Below, piece after piece: positions 19,353 through 26,711 of a stretch of 27,360 bases of DNA (position 1 is the stretch's first letter; the number at the start of each line of letters is the position of its first letter). The stretch is from Planctomycetota bacterium. GTDB taxonomy: Bacteria > Planctomycetota > Planctomycetia > Isosphaerales > Isosphaeraceae. Below the pieces are notes generated by a model, which ran no database searches, was not told the origin of the DNA, and saw nothing but the letters and a program-made list of their open reading frames with translations. Made by a program: the position numbers and the translations under genes. Where the stretch lies: positions 1 to 27,360 of the forward strand of contig JAJYDH010000012.1 in the NCBI GenBank assembly GCA_021777685.1. The letters run 5' to 3'.

Positions 19353-19372
19353 CGAGATCGCTCCCGATCTCG
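19353..19372 (+). repeat. Hairpin just after the exosortase stop
   Basis: CGAGATCG, a CTCC loop, then CGATCTCG: a perfect 8-base stem with a 4-base loop beginning six bases after the TGA. No T-tract follows, so an intrinsic terminator is doubtful. An mRNA-stability or attenuation role between the exosortase and EpsI genes is possible. Confidence 0.4.
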
Positions 19373-19417
19373 ACGTCGACCGGGGAATTGACGAGAAGCC
19401 GCGAGGGAACGCCGAAG

Positions 19418-20098
19418 ATGAAAGCCATCGGTCGAGTGTCGCTGTGCCTGGGATTGCTCTCGGCCGGGTTCGCGGCCCAGGCCGGCCTGGAGGGGGCCAG
19501 CCGGATCGAGCGCCCCCCGCTCCGCCGGCCGCTCGCATCGATCCCGACGGCCCTCGGCGCCTGGTCGGGCCGAGACGAGCCGGTCGACCCCGGCATCCTG
19601 GCCGTGTCCGAGGCGACCGATTGCCTGAGCCGGACTTACACCAATCCCAGCTATCCGGGCGTGACACTCTCGCTCTGGATCAACTACTCGTCCTTCGGCG
19701 GCAACATGCGGCACTCGCCCGAGACCTGCCTGCCGATGCACGGCTGGAACAAGATCGAGTCGATGACGAAGATGCTGGCGATCCCCGGCCCCGCCGGCAA
19801 GGATCAGAGCGTCAGCCGGCTCGCCTACTCGCGGGCCGAGGATGAACTGGTCCAGGCGATCGGGTTCTGGTACTATATTTTCGGCGAGAGCGACATCGAG
19901 CGCTGGGTCAGGACCCTCCCGGTGACGAGTCGGAGCAGCCACGGACGGACCACCCGAGGATCGGGCATGACGGTCGAGGTCTTCTGGACGGGCGAAGGAG
20001 AGCCCGATTCGGCGGCCTTCGAGGACTTCGCCCGGGTCCTCCTTGAAGAATTGGGGCCGATCATGCCCGAAGACCGGGCCGCCTATCACGTCCCCTGA
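19418..20098 (+). CDS. Exosortase-associated EpsI family protein
   Basis: EpsI proteins accompany exosortases in exopolysaccharide loci; their exact reaction is not established. Here the EpsI domain is a separate 226-residue protein, whereas in several exosortases it is fused to the C-terminus. An N-terminal hydrophobic stretch (VSLCLGLLSAGFAA) gives a signal peptide or anchor, so the rest should be periplasmic. The family motif HSPETCLPMHGW is present with H99 and C104, preceded by the strand WINYSSFGGNMR, and a later FWYYIFGE segment matches the family. The frame can be extended to a TTG at 19388, but GAGGGA at 19403-19408 before the ATG at 19418 favours the shorter form. It lies 70 bases after the exosortase gene. 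Confidence 0.9.
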   Translation: MKAIGRVSLCLGLLSAGFAAQAGLEGASRIERPPLRRPLASIPTALGAWSGRDEPVDPGILAVSEATDCLSRTYTNPSYPGVTLSLWINYSSFGGNMRHSPETCLPMHGWNKIESMTKMLAIPGPAGKDQSVSRLAYSRAEDELVQAIGFWYYIFGESDIERWVRTLPVTSRSSHGRTTRGSGMTVEVFWTGEGEPDSAAFEDFARVLLEELGPIMPEDRAAYHVP

Positions 20099-20117
20099 GC
20101 TTCGCGCGACCACCTTG

Positions 20118-20141
20118 CCGCCCCGCGATCCGATGGGGCGG
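20118..20141 (+). repeat. GC-rich hairpin between EpsI and gmd
   Basis: CCGCCCC at 20118-20124 pairs with GGGGCGG at 20135-20141 around a 10-base loop, 20 bases after the EpsI stop. There is no T-tract. It could mark a partial transcription boundary in the 122-base gap before gmd, but short GC stems arise easily at this composition. Confidence 0.25.
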
Positions 20142-20220
20142 ACGATCGGCCGACGGAACTGGCGAGCATCGATCGCGGCGAATCTCGCGCCGCTCCCGGC
20201 CCGAGGATGAGGATGATTTC

Positions 20221-21234
20221 ATGAAGCGTGCTTTGATCACGGGGATCACGGGCCAGGATGGCTCCTATCTCGCCGAATTCCTCCTCGGCAAGCCGGACTA
20301 CGAGGTCCACGGACTCGTCCGGCGGTCGAGCACGCTGAACCGCCAGCGGATCGACCACATCTTCCGGGCCCGGCCCAGCGTCGGCGACCGGTTCCAGCTC
20401 CACTACGCGGACCTGGCCGACGCCTCCAGCCTGTCTCAGGTCGTCGAGCTGATCCGGCCCGACGAGATCTACAACCTGGGCGCCCAGAGCCACGTCCGGG
20501 TCTCGTTCGACCAGCCGCTCTACACCTCCGACGTCGTCGGGCTGGGGACGCTCCGCATCCTGGAGGCCGCCCGGCACCTCAACCGGAGCCAGCCGGTCAA
20601 GTTCTACCAGGCGTCCAGCTCGGAGATGTACGGCTCGGCCGCGCCGCCCCAGGGTCTCGACACGCCGTTCCACCCCCGCAGCCCGTACTCCTGCGCCAAG
20701 CTCTATGCCCACTGGCAGACGATCAATTACCGCGAGGCCTACGGGATGTTCGCCTGCTCGGGCATCCTGTTCAACCACGAGAGCCCCCGCCGGGGCGAGT
20801 CGTTCGTCACCCGCAAGATCACCCTGGGCGCCACCCGGATCAAGGAAGGGCTCCAGAAGAAGCTGGTGATGGGCAACCTCGACGCCAAGCGCGACTGGGG
20901 CTTCGCGGGCGACTACGTCCGGGCCATGTGGCTGATGCTCCAGCAGGAGAAGCCCGACGACTTCGTGGTCGCGATGGGCGAGACCCACGCCGTCAGCGAG
21001 TTCCTCGACATCGCCTTCTCGGAACTCGGGCTCGACTGGCACGACTTCGTCGAGTTCGACCCGAAATACACCCGCCCCTCCGAGGTCGACGTCCTCCTCG
21101 GCGACCCGACCAAGGCACGCGACGTGCTGGGCTGGAAGCCCGAGGTCGACTTCAAGGGGCTGGTCCGGATGATGGTCGAGCACGACCTCGAGCTGGCCCG
21201 CCGCGAGAAGTTCGCCCTGGGCTACAAGGGCTGA
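20221..21234 (+). CDS. gmd: GDP-mannose 4,6-dehydratase
   Basis: Converts GDP-D-mannose to GDP-4-keto-6-deoxy-D-mannose, the branch point to GDP-fucose, GDP-rhamnose, GDP-6-deoxytalose or GDP-perosamine. The 337 residues form an extended short-chain dehydrogenase. Visible are the NADP-binding GITGQDGSYL near the N-terminus, VRRSS for the 2'-phosphate, the active-site set S133, E135 (in QASSSEMYG), Y156 and K160, and the family-specific NHESPRRGESFVTRKI. Most GMDs have Thr where S133 stands; Ser is a conservative change. A GAGGATGAGGATG stretch precedes the ATG. No reductase or epimerase that would finish the sugar is present in the window, so the final sugar is unknown. It supplies precursor to the glycosyltransferases of the locus. 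Confidence 0.95.
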   Translation: MKRALITGITGQDGSYLAEFLLGKPDYEVHGLVRRSSTLNRQRIDHIFRARPSVGDRFQLHYADLADASSLSQVVELIRPDEIYNLGAQSHVRVSFDQPLYTSDVVGLGTLRILEAARHLNRSQPVKFYQASSSEMYGSAAPPQGLDTPFHPRSPYSCAKLYAHWQTINYREAYGMFACSGILFNHESPRRGESFVTRKITLGATRIKEGLQKKLVMGNLDAKRDWGFAGDYVRAMWLMLQQEKPDDFVVAMGETHAVSEFLDIAFSELGLDWHDFVEFDPKYTRPSEVDVLLGDPTKARDVLGWKPEVDFKGLVRMMVEHDLELARREKFALGYKG

Positions 21235-21290
21235 GGCACCACCCCAAGGGCTCGCGAGAGATCCACGGTTTCCGGGAGAGGAGCGGTTTG

Positions 21291-22721
21291 ATGCCTCACG
21301 CCCAGGCCAAGAAGGTGGTCGTCATCGGCCTGGACTGCGCCGAGCCGAGCCTGGTCTTCGAACGGTACGCCGATCGTCTCCCGAACCTGACCCGGCTCCG
21401 CGACCGGGGCGTCTGGGGCAAGCTCCGGAGCTGCGACCCGCCGATCACCGTGCCGGCCTGGATGTCGATGATGTCGAGCAAGGACCCCGGCACGCTCGGC
21501 TATTACGGCTTCCGGAACCGCGCGGACCGCTCGTATGAGAAGATGAGCACGGCCACGTCGCTCGCGGTCAAGGAGCCGCTGCTCTGGGACCACCTCGGCC
21601 GGGCCGGCAAGAAGGTGATCCTCCTGGGCGTCCCGCAGACCTACCCGCCCCGGCCGGTCAACGGCCTGATGGTGACGGACTTCCTCACGCCGTCGATCGC
21701 CTCGAATTACACGCACCCGCCGACCTTGAAGGATGAGATCGCCACCCTCCCCGACGTCCACCCCTACGAGTTCGACGTCAGCGACTTCCGGACCCCCGAC
21801 AAGGGGAAGATCCGCGATGCCCTCGTCCGGATGACCGACAAGCGGTTCGCCCTGGCCCGGCACCTCATGAAGACGAAGCCGTGGGACTTCTTCATGATGG
21901 TCGAGATGGGGACCGACCGCGTCCACCACGCCTTCTGGCAGTACATGGACCCCGAGCACCATCGCTACGAGCCCGGGAATCCCTTCGAGAGCGTCATCCC
22001 CGACTATTACGAGCACGTCGACCGCAAGATCGGCGAGCTTCTCGAAGTCGTGCCCGAGGATGCCCACATCGTCGTCGTCTCCGACCACGGAGCCCAGTGC
22101 ATGGACGGCGGGATCGCCCTCAACGAGTGGCTGGTCCAGAAGGGCTACCTCGTCCTCCACGAGCCGCCCGCCGTCCCGTCGAGGCTCGAAGCCCTCAAGG
22201 TCGACTGGTCGAAGACCACGGCCTGGGGCTCCGGCGGCTATTACGGCCGGCTGTTCCTGAACGTCAAGGGACGGGAACCGCACGGGCTGATCGCCCCCGA
22301 GGATTACGAAGCCACCCGCGACCGGCTCATCGCCGAGCTCGAAGCCCTCGGCGACCCCGAAGGCCGGCCGATCGGCACCCGGGTCCTCAAGCCCGAGAGC
22401 CTCTATTACAACATTCGCGGCCAGGCCCCGCCCGACCTGTTCGTCTACTTCGGCAACCTCCGCTGGCGGTCGGTCGGCACGGTCGGCACGGGGATGATCC
22501 ACACCTTCGAGAACGATACCGGGCCCGACGACGCCAACCACGCCCAGGACGGCATGATCATCGTGGCGGGCCCGGAGATTGCCGCCCAGGGACCATATCC
22601 CGGCCTGGAGATCCGCGACCTCGCCCCGACCGTCCTCGCCCTGTTCGGCCTGGACGTCCCGGCCGATTTCCAGGGCCACGTCATCCCGCCCGTGGTCGCC
22701 CGAGAGACGGCCCTCTCCTGA
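21291..22721 (+). CDS. Alkaline-phosphatase-superfamily type I phosphodiesterase / nucleotide pyrophosphatase
   Basis: A 476-residue hydrolase of the alkaline phosphatase superfamily with a two-metal site. The ligands appear in the family order: D15 in GLDCAEPS, nucleophile T53 in PPITVPAW, D209 and H213 in GTDRVHHAFW, D265 and H266 in VVSDHGAQ, and H417 in NHAQDGMIIVAGPE. There is no signal peptide or membrane segment, so it should act in the cytoplasm. It may work on a nucleotide-sugar, a phosphoglycan or a lipid-linked phosphodiester; the sequence does not say which. The frame extends upstream inside gmd, but GGGAGAGGAG ends seven bases before the ATG at 21291, which gives a clean start 56 bases after gmd. 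Related genes occur in archaeal and bacterial glycosylation loci. Confidence 0.88.
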   Translation: MPHAQAKKVVVIGLDCAEPSLVFERYADRLPNLTRLRDRGVWGKLRSCDPPITVPAWMSMMSSKDPGTLGYYGFRNRADRSYEKMSTATSLAVKEPLLWDHLGRAGKKVILLGVPQTYPPRPVNGLMVTDFLTPSIASNYTHPPTLKDEIATLPDVHPYEFDVSDFRTPDKGKIRDALVRMTDKRFALARHLMKTKPWDFFMMVEMGTDRVHHAFWQYMDPEHHRYEPGNPFESVIPDYYEHVDRKIGELLEVVPEDAHIVVVSDHGAQCMDGGIALNEWLVQKGYLVLHEPPAVPSRLEALKVDWSKTTAWGSGGYYGRLFLNVKGREPHGLIAPEDYEATRDRLIAELEALGDPEGRPIGTRVLKPESLYYNIRGQAPPDLFVYFGNLRWRSVGTVGTGMIHTFENDTGPDDANHAQDGMIIVAGPEIAAQGPYPGLEIRDLAPTVLALFGLDVPADFQGHVIPPVVARETALS

Positions 22722-22734
22722 CCCGATCGATCAC

Positions 22735-22757
22735 GAGGGTCCGGGATGCGGACCCTC
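22735..22757 (+). terminator. Perfect 9-base stem-loop after the phosphodiesterase gene
   Basis: GAGGGTCCG (22735-22743), loop GGATG, CGGACCCTC (22749-22757). The stem is perfect and starts 13 bases after the TGA at 22721, in the 80-base gap before the next glycosyltransferase. No run of T follows, so it is either a Rho-independent-like attenuator of weak type or an mRNA-processing/stability hairpin. It is the cleanest intergenic hairpin on the plus-strand half. Confidence 0.4.
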
Positions 22758-22801
22758 ACGTCGCCCCGCCCTGATGCACACCCTGGATCAAGGATGATCT
22801 C

Positions 22802-24133
22802 GTGTCGACCACCGCGACGCCCCACCTCGATTGTCCATCCGCCGAGACGAACCCACCGGCCGCACTCGGCTCGGTCCTGGTCGCCTGCCCGGATGCCCGG
22901 CCCCCCGCCTATCAGGCGGCGATCGGGCTCGCCGGGGCGGGGTCGCTCGATCGATTCGTGACCGGATTCTATTACGGCGGCCACGGCACGGCCTCGGAAC
23001 TGGCCCGACAACTCTTCCCCTGCCAGTTCGCCCGTCTCCGTCGGGCCCTCCGGAAGCGGCACGACCGCCGGATACCCGCGTCGCGGGTCGAGTCCGCCTG
23101 GAGCTTCGACGCCGCGCTCGCGGCCGAGAACCGGCTGGCCACCCGGTTGCCCTCGGCCCAGCACGCGCTGGCACGCTGGCGGACCCGCCGGTTCGACCGG
23201 ACCGTCGCGAGGGCCATCGAGCGACGGAGGCCCCAAGCCGCCCTCATCTTCAGCGACGTCGGGACCGAGCACGCCCTGCCCGCTTGCCGACGCCTGGGGG
23301 TCGCGTCGGTCCTGAGCATGGTCCACGGCGACGTCCGGGAGGAAAAGGCCGTCCTCGAACGCGAGGCGGTGGAGGCGCCCGACTTCTTCCCGATCTACCT
23401 CGGCGACGGCCGGCTCGATCTGGGGGCCCTGGACTGGCTTCACGAGAGACGACTCCGCGATATCGAGCGGTCCGACCGCATCCTCGTGCCCTCCGATCAC
23501 ATCGCCGAGACTCTCGCCAGACATGGCACGCCCCGCGACAAGATCGACGTCATCCCCTACGCGGCCGACACCAGACGTTTCGCTCCGCTCTCGCAAAAAC
23601 GTCACGCGGTCGACTGCACGTTCCTGTTCGCGGGCGGCATCACCCAGCGCAAGGGGATCAAGTATCTCCTCGAAGCCTGGCGGCTGATCCGTCGGCCCGG
23701 CTGGAAGTTGCAACTCCTCGGCGCCCTGCCGAGCGATCCCGGCCCATTGGCCGGCCACCTCGGCGAAGTCGAGCACCTTGGACGGGTCGCCCATTCCGAG
23801 ATGCCGGCCCGGATGGCGGCGGCCGATGTCTTCGTCTTCCCCTCGCTGTTCGAGGGGTCGGCGGTCGTCACCTACGAGGCGCTCGCCTGCGGCCTGCCCA
23901 GCATCGTCACCCCGGAGGCCGGCTCGGTCGTCCGGGAGGGGGTCGAGGGCTATCTCGTCCCCTCGCGGGACGTCGAGTCGCTGGCCGAGGCGATGGAACG
24001 GCTCGGCAACGATCCCGAACTGAGGGCGTCGATGGCCCTCGCCGCGAGGACGCGGGCCGAGTCCTTCGACTGGCCGCGCTATCACTCGGCGCTGATCCGG
24101 TCCATCGCGGTCGCGGCCGGCCGCGTGAGCTGA
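22802..24133 (+). CDS. GT4-family glycosyltransferase
   Basis: A retaining GT-B glycosyltransferase of 443 residues, cytoplasmic, adding a sugar from a nucleotide donor to the growing lipid-linked glycan. The C-terminal Rossmann domain is clear: FAGGITQRKGIKYLLEAW near 275-295, a helix ending VEHLGRVAHSEMPARMAAADVFVFPS, and the donor-binding E351-x7-E359 motif in EGSAVVTYEALACG, followed by PSIVTPEAGS. The N-terminal acceptor domain is less typical, with a Cys/Arg-rich part around residues 70-130 and a basic stretch RRALRKRHDRR. The start is the GTG at 22802, with AAGGAT about nine bases upstream. Donor and acceptor cannot be predicted; GDP-linked deoxysugar made via gmd is one option. Confidence 0.9.
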   Translation: MSTTATPHLDCPSAETNPPAALGSVLVACPDARPPAYQAAIGLAGAGSLDRFVTGFYYGGHGTASELARQLFPCQFARLRRALRKRHDRRIPASRVESAWSFDAALAAENRLATRLPSAQHALARWRTRRFDRTVARAIERRRPQAALIFSDVGTEHALPACRRLGVASVLSMVHGDVREEKAVLEREAVEAPDFFPIYLGDGRLDLGALDWLHERRLRDIERSDRILVPSDHIAETLARHGTPRDKIDVIPYAADTRRFAPLSQKRHAVDCTFLFAGGITQRKGIKYLLEAWRLIRRPGWKLQLLGALPSDPGPLAGHLGEVEHLGRVAHSEMPARMAAADVFVFPSLFEGSAVVTYEALACGLPSIVTPEAGSVVREGVEGYLVPSRDVESLAEAMERLGNDPELRASMALAARTRAESFDWPRYHSALIRSIAVAAGRVS

Positions 24134-24255
24134 GCCGGGATCGCGAGGAGGGCCGGCAGATCCCGGATTCCGGGGTCCGTCTCGGGCCGGTCGAACCGCG
24201 GCGCGAGCGTGTCGGATCTCCGCGCGGAATCCGAAGGATTAGGCAGGAGGACATG

Positions 24256-25374
24256 ATGCGAAGGATTCCCGAACTCGACGCCATGCGCGGACTCGCGGCG
24301 GTGGCCATCGTCGTCTACCACCTCTGGTTCCCCGAGCAGGGATTCATGGGGACCGCGGTCGACCTCTTCTTCGTCATGTCGGGCTACCTGATCACGACGA
24401 TCATCCTCAAGCAGAGGGACCGTCCGAACTTCCTCGTGACGTTCTACGCCCGCCGGTCGTTGCGGATCTGGCCCATCTATTACCTCAGCCTGTTCGCCTT
24501 CATCGCCATCAATCCGGCGTTACCCAAGCCTTATCACCTGGATGCCCTTCCCTACTTCCTGACCTACACGCAGAACCTGCCCCAGTACTGGGGGGCGACC
24601 AACCCGCCGTTCGCCCACGGCTTCTATCACACCTGGTCGCTGGCGGTCGAGGAGCAATATTACCTGTTCTGGCCGCTCGCCCTGGTCCTGCTCGGGAGGC
24701 GGTCGCTCCTGCCCCTGGCGACGGCCCTCATCGCGCTCTCGGTCGGGTCGCGGATGGCGGGGTTCTCGAAGTGGATCTTGCTGACGAGGCTCGACGGCCT
24801 CGCCCTCGGCGGGATGATGGCTTCGATGTTCGTCGCCGCCGAGACCGGGCGCCTGTCGGCGAGGGCCGTCGGGCGAATCCTGGTCGGCTCCGGCCTGGGG
24901 TCGGTCATCTTCCTGGCGACGGGCAACGCCGCCGTCAGGGCACTCGGTTCGCGAGTCCCCGCCCTGGCCGATCCGGCGGTGGCACTCAGCCTCCGGATGC
25001 TCGCGACGAACGTCATGTACTTCAGCCTGATCGGGATGGTCATCGTCCATTCCGGGCACCGGCGGCTGGGGTGGCTCCGCGACGCCCGGCTGGCCGAGCT
25101 GGGTCAGATGAGTTATGGCATCTACCTGTATCACTACATCCTGTTCGACATCGTGCAGGATTACGCGGACCGATTCGGCGTGACGGGCCGAATCCCGATC
25201 GATGCCGTCAAGATGGTGGCGAGCTTCGGCGTGGCGGCGCTGTCGTGGCGCCTGATCGAGCGCCCTCTGCTCTCGCTCAAGGGGCGGTTCGATTACGGTC
25301 GACAGGCCCGCCCGCTCGCCACTCCAAGGGCCGACGGGCCCCGCCTGGAGACGCTCGGCACGGGGGCCCGATGA
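24256..25374 (+). CDS. Membrane O-acyltransferase, acyltransferase-3 (OafA/YrhL) family
   Basis: Moves an acyl group, usually acetyl, to hydroxyls of envelope sugars across the inner membrane. The 372-residue protein has about ten membrane helices and the family motifs: PELDAMRGLAAVAIVVYH with catalytic-type H22 and R11, VDLFFVMSGYLIT, then YARRSLRIWPIYY with the conserved R-x-x-R. The end carries a GQMSYGIYLYHY helix and an RLIERPLL segment typical of the family. AGGAGG at 24245-24250 lies five bases before the ATG at 24256 and only two before the ATG at 24253, so the later one is favoured. The reading frame runs open for 1.4 kb upstream, but that part is antisense-style noise over the glycosyltransferase. 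Its stop overlaps the next start as ATGA. It would decorate the glycan made here. Confidence 0.92.
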   Translation: MRRIPELDAMRGLAAVAIVVYHLWFPEQGFMGTAVDLFFVMSGYLITTIILKQRDRPNFLVTFYARRSLRIWPIYYLSLFAFIAINPALPKPYHLDALPYFLTYTQNLPQYWGATNPPFAHGFYHTWSLAVEEQYYLFWPLALVLLGRRSLLPLATALIALSVGSRMAGFSKWILLTRLDGLALGGMMASMFVAAETGRLSARAVGRILVGSGLGSVIFLATGNAAVRALGSRVPALADPAVALSLRMLATNVMYFSLIGMVIVHSGHRRLGWLRDARLAELGQMSYGIYLYHYILFDIVQDYADRFGVTGRIPIDAVKMVASFGVAALSWRLIERPLLSLKGRFDYGRQARPLATPRADGPRLETLGTGAR

Positions 25375-26711
25375 ACGAACTGACCTGGGTCTACGGGACC
25401 ATCGGCCTGATCGTCGGGACGTTCGCGGTGCAGGTGCTCCGGAGGAGGTTCGACCCGTTCGCGCCGATCTGGCTATTCTTCGTCGGCTACACGCAGATCT
25501 ACGTCGTCCAGGCCCTCTCCTATCACGAATGGGCCGTGAGGACCCGGGGCGTGGACCTGGTCGCGGCGGCGAACTTCCGCGCCTTCTGGGCGCTGGCCTG
25601 GTTCATCGGGCTGTATCACTTCGGGCCCTGCAGGGCGCTGGCGAGGGTGTTGCCCAAGCCGCCGAGGCGATGGTCGACCGGGCCGGTGTTCGTCCTCAGC
25701 CCGCTCCTGATCTTCTGGGGACTGTTCTGCGCCGGGCTGGTGCTCCGGGGCGGGGACAACGCGGGCGAGCCGACGGCGGAGGTCTCGCTGATCCTGTCGT
25801 TCCCGCTCGTGATGCTGGTGGCCGGCGTGATGCTGATCGTCAGCGGTCGCCAGCCCGGCAGGCCCCGGCCCGGCCTCACGGCGGCGGGGGTCGCGACGGT
25901 CGCGACTTACATGCTCATCTGGATGTTCAACGGGAAGCGGTCGCATTCGCTGGTCGCCGTCCTGGTGGGGGTCTGCGCCTTCTACATCCCGAGGCTCAAG
26001 CGACCCTCGTTCCCGATGCTGGTGGTGACCGCCGCGACGGGAATCATGGCCGTGGGGATCTCGATCGGCTGGCGTTATTACGCGAGCCAGCATGACGGCT
26101 ACGGCTCGGTTTCGAAGTTCATCGGCTTCGTCACCACCTTCGACCCCTCCACGATCCTGGAGAGCATCAACGTCAAGGAGAAAGAGGCGAAGGAGGGGAT
26201 AGTCGTCACCTACGAGACGGAGGAGTACGGCGGGTTCCTCCTGATGATGGACACCGTGCCGATGAGGTCGGATTACGACTATGGGGCGAACTACCTCCGC
26301 GTCTTCTCGACCTTCATCCCCCGGGTCATCTGGACGGACAAGCCGATCTACGGCCGGACCCAGTGGATCGCGGCCTGGATCGCCGGCTCGGAGATGAAGC
26401 GCGAGGCCTACTTCGCCGGCCCGGCGATCGGGATCATGGGCGCGACCCAGCTCAACGGCGGGCCGATCGGCACCGCGATCGTCATGGCGGTCGTCGCCAT
26501 GCTTTTGGGCTCGACGTATCAATACTTCCGGCTCCATGCCGACGTCCCGTGGGTCCAGGCCTGGTGGCCGCTCTGGTACTACAACGCCTGGTTCATGACC
26601 GTGAACGACGACCCTTGCAACTGGTTCTACTACAACTTCGGCTTCACCACGATGCCGACGCTCGTGCTCCTCTGGTTCGTCAACAAGGTCGGCGGGGGCG
26701 ATCGCGCATGA
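25371..26711 (+). CDS. Oligosaccharide repeat unit polymerase-like membrane protein
   Basis: A 446-residue polytopic membrane protein with roughly ten to twelve helices. I place it among Wzy-like O-antigen polymerases on overall pattern, not on a diagnostic motif. These proteins polymerise repeat units on the periplasmic side. A long hydrophilic loop around residues 240-355 carries YYASQHDGYG, SINVKEKEAKEG and RVIWTDKPIYG, the last resembling the FIPR-x-W-x-DKP motif of known oligosaccharide repeat unit polymerases. The ATG at 25371 overlaps the acyltransferase stop, and its own stop overlaps the next start, so three genes are translationally coupled. With the ligase-like protein at 14026 this gives two polymerase-type genes in the locus. 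Confidence 0.75.
   Translation: MNELTWVYGTIGLIVGTFAVQVLRRRFDPFAPIWLFFVGYTQIYVVQALSYHEWAVRTRGVDLVAAANFRAFWALAWFIGLYHFGPCRALARVLPKPPRRWSTGPVFVLSPLLIFWGLFCAGLVLRGGDNAGEPTAEVSLILSFPLVMLVAGVMLIVSGRQPGRPRPGLTAAGVATVATYMLIWMFNGKRSHSLVAVLVGVCAFYIPRLKRPSFPMLVVTAATGIMAVGISIGWRYYASQHDGYGSVSKFIGFVTTFDPSTILESINVKEKEAKEGIVVTYETEEYGGFLLMMDTVPMRSDYDYGANYLRVFSTFIPRVIWTDKPIYGRTQWIAAWIAGSEMKREAYFAGPAIGIMGATQLNGGPIGTAIVMAVVAMLLGSTYQYFRLHADVPWVQAWWPLWYYNAWFMTVNDDPCNWFYYNFGFTTMPTLVLLWFVNKVGGGDRA

Noticed and set aside
20928..21290. Apparent N-terminal extension of the phosphodiesterase into gmd
   Set aside because: It is out of frame with gmd and Arg-rich. The ATG at 21291 has a strong ribosome site and directly precedes the family's first metal-binding strand.
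24164..24233. CGGATTCCG / CGGAATCCG inverted repeat before the acyltransferase gene
   Set aside because: Nine-base arms separated by 52 bases are likely by chance in such GC-rich DNA, and no other structure supports a function.
22831..24255. Apparent 475-residue N-terminal extension of the acyltransferase
   Set aside because: This part is a shifted-frame reading of the GT4 glycosyltransferase gene. The acyltransferase-3 domain starts cleanly at 24256 behind an AGGAGG site.
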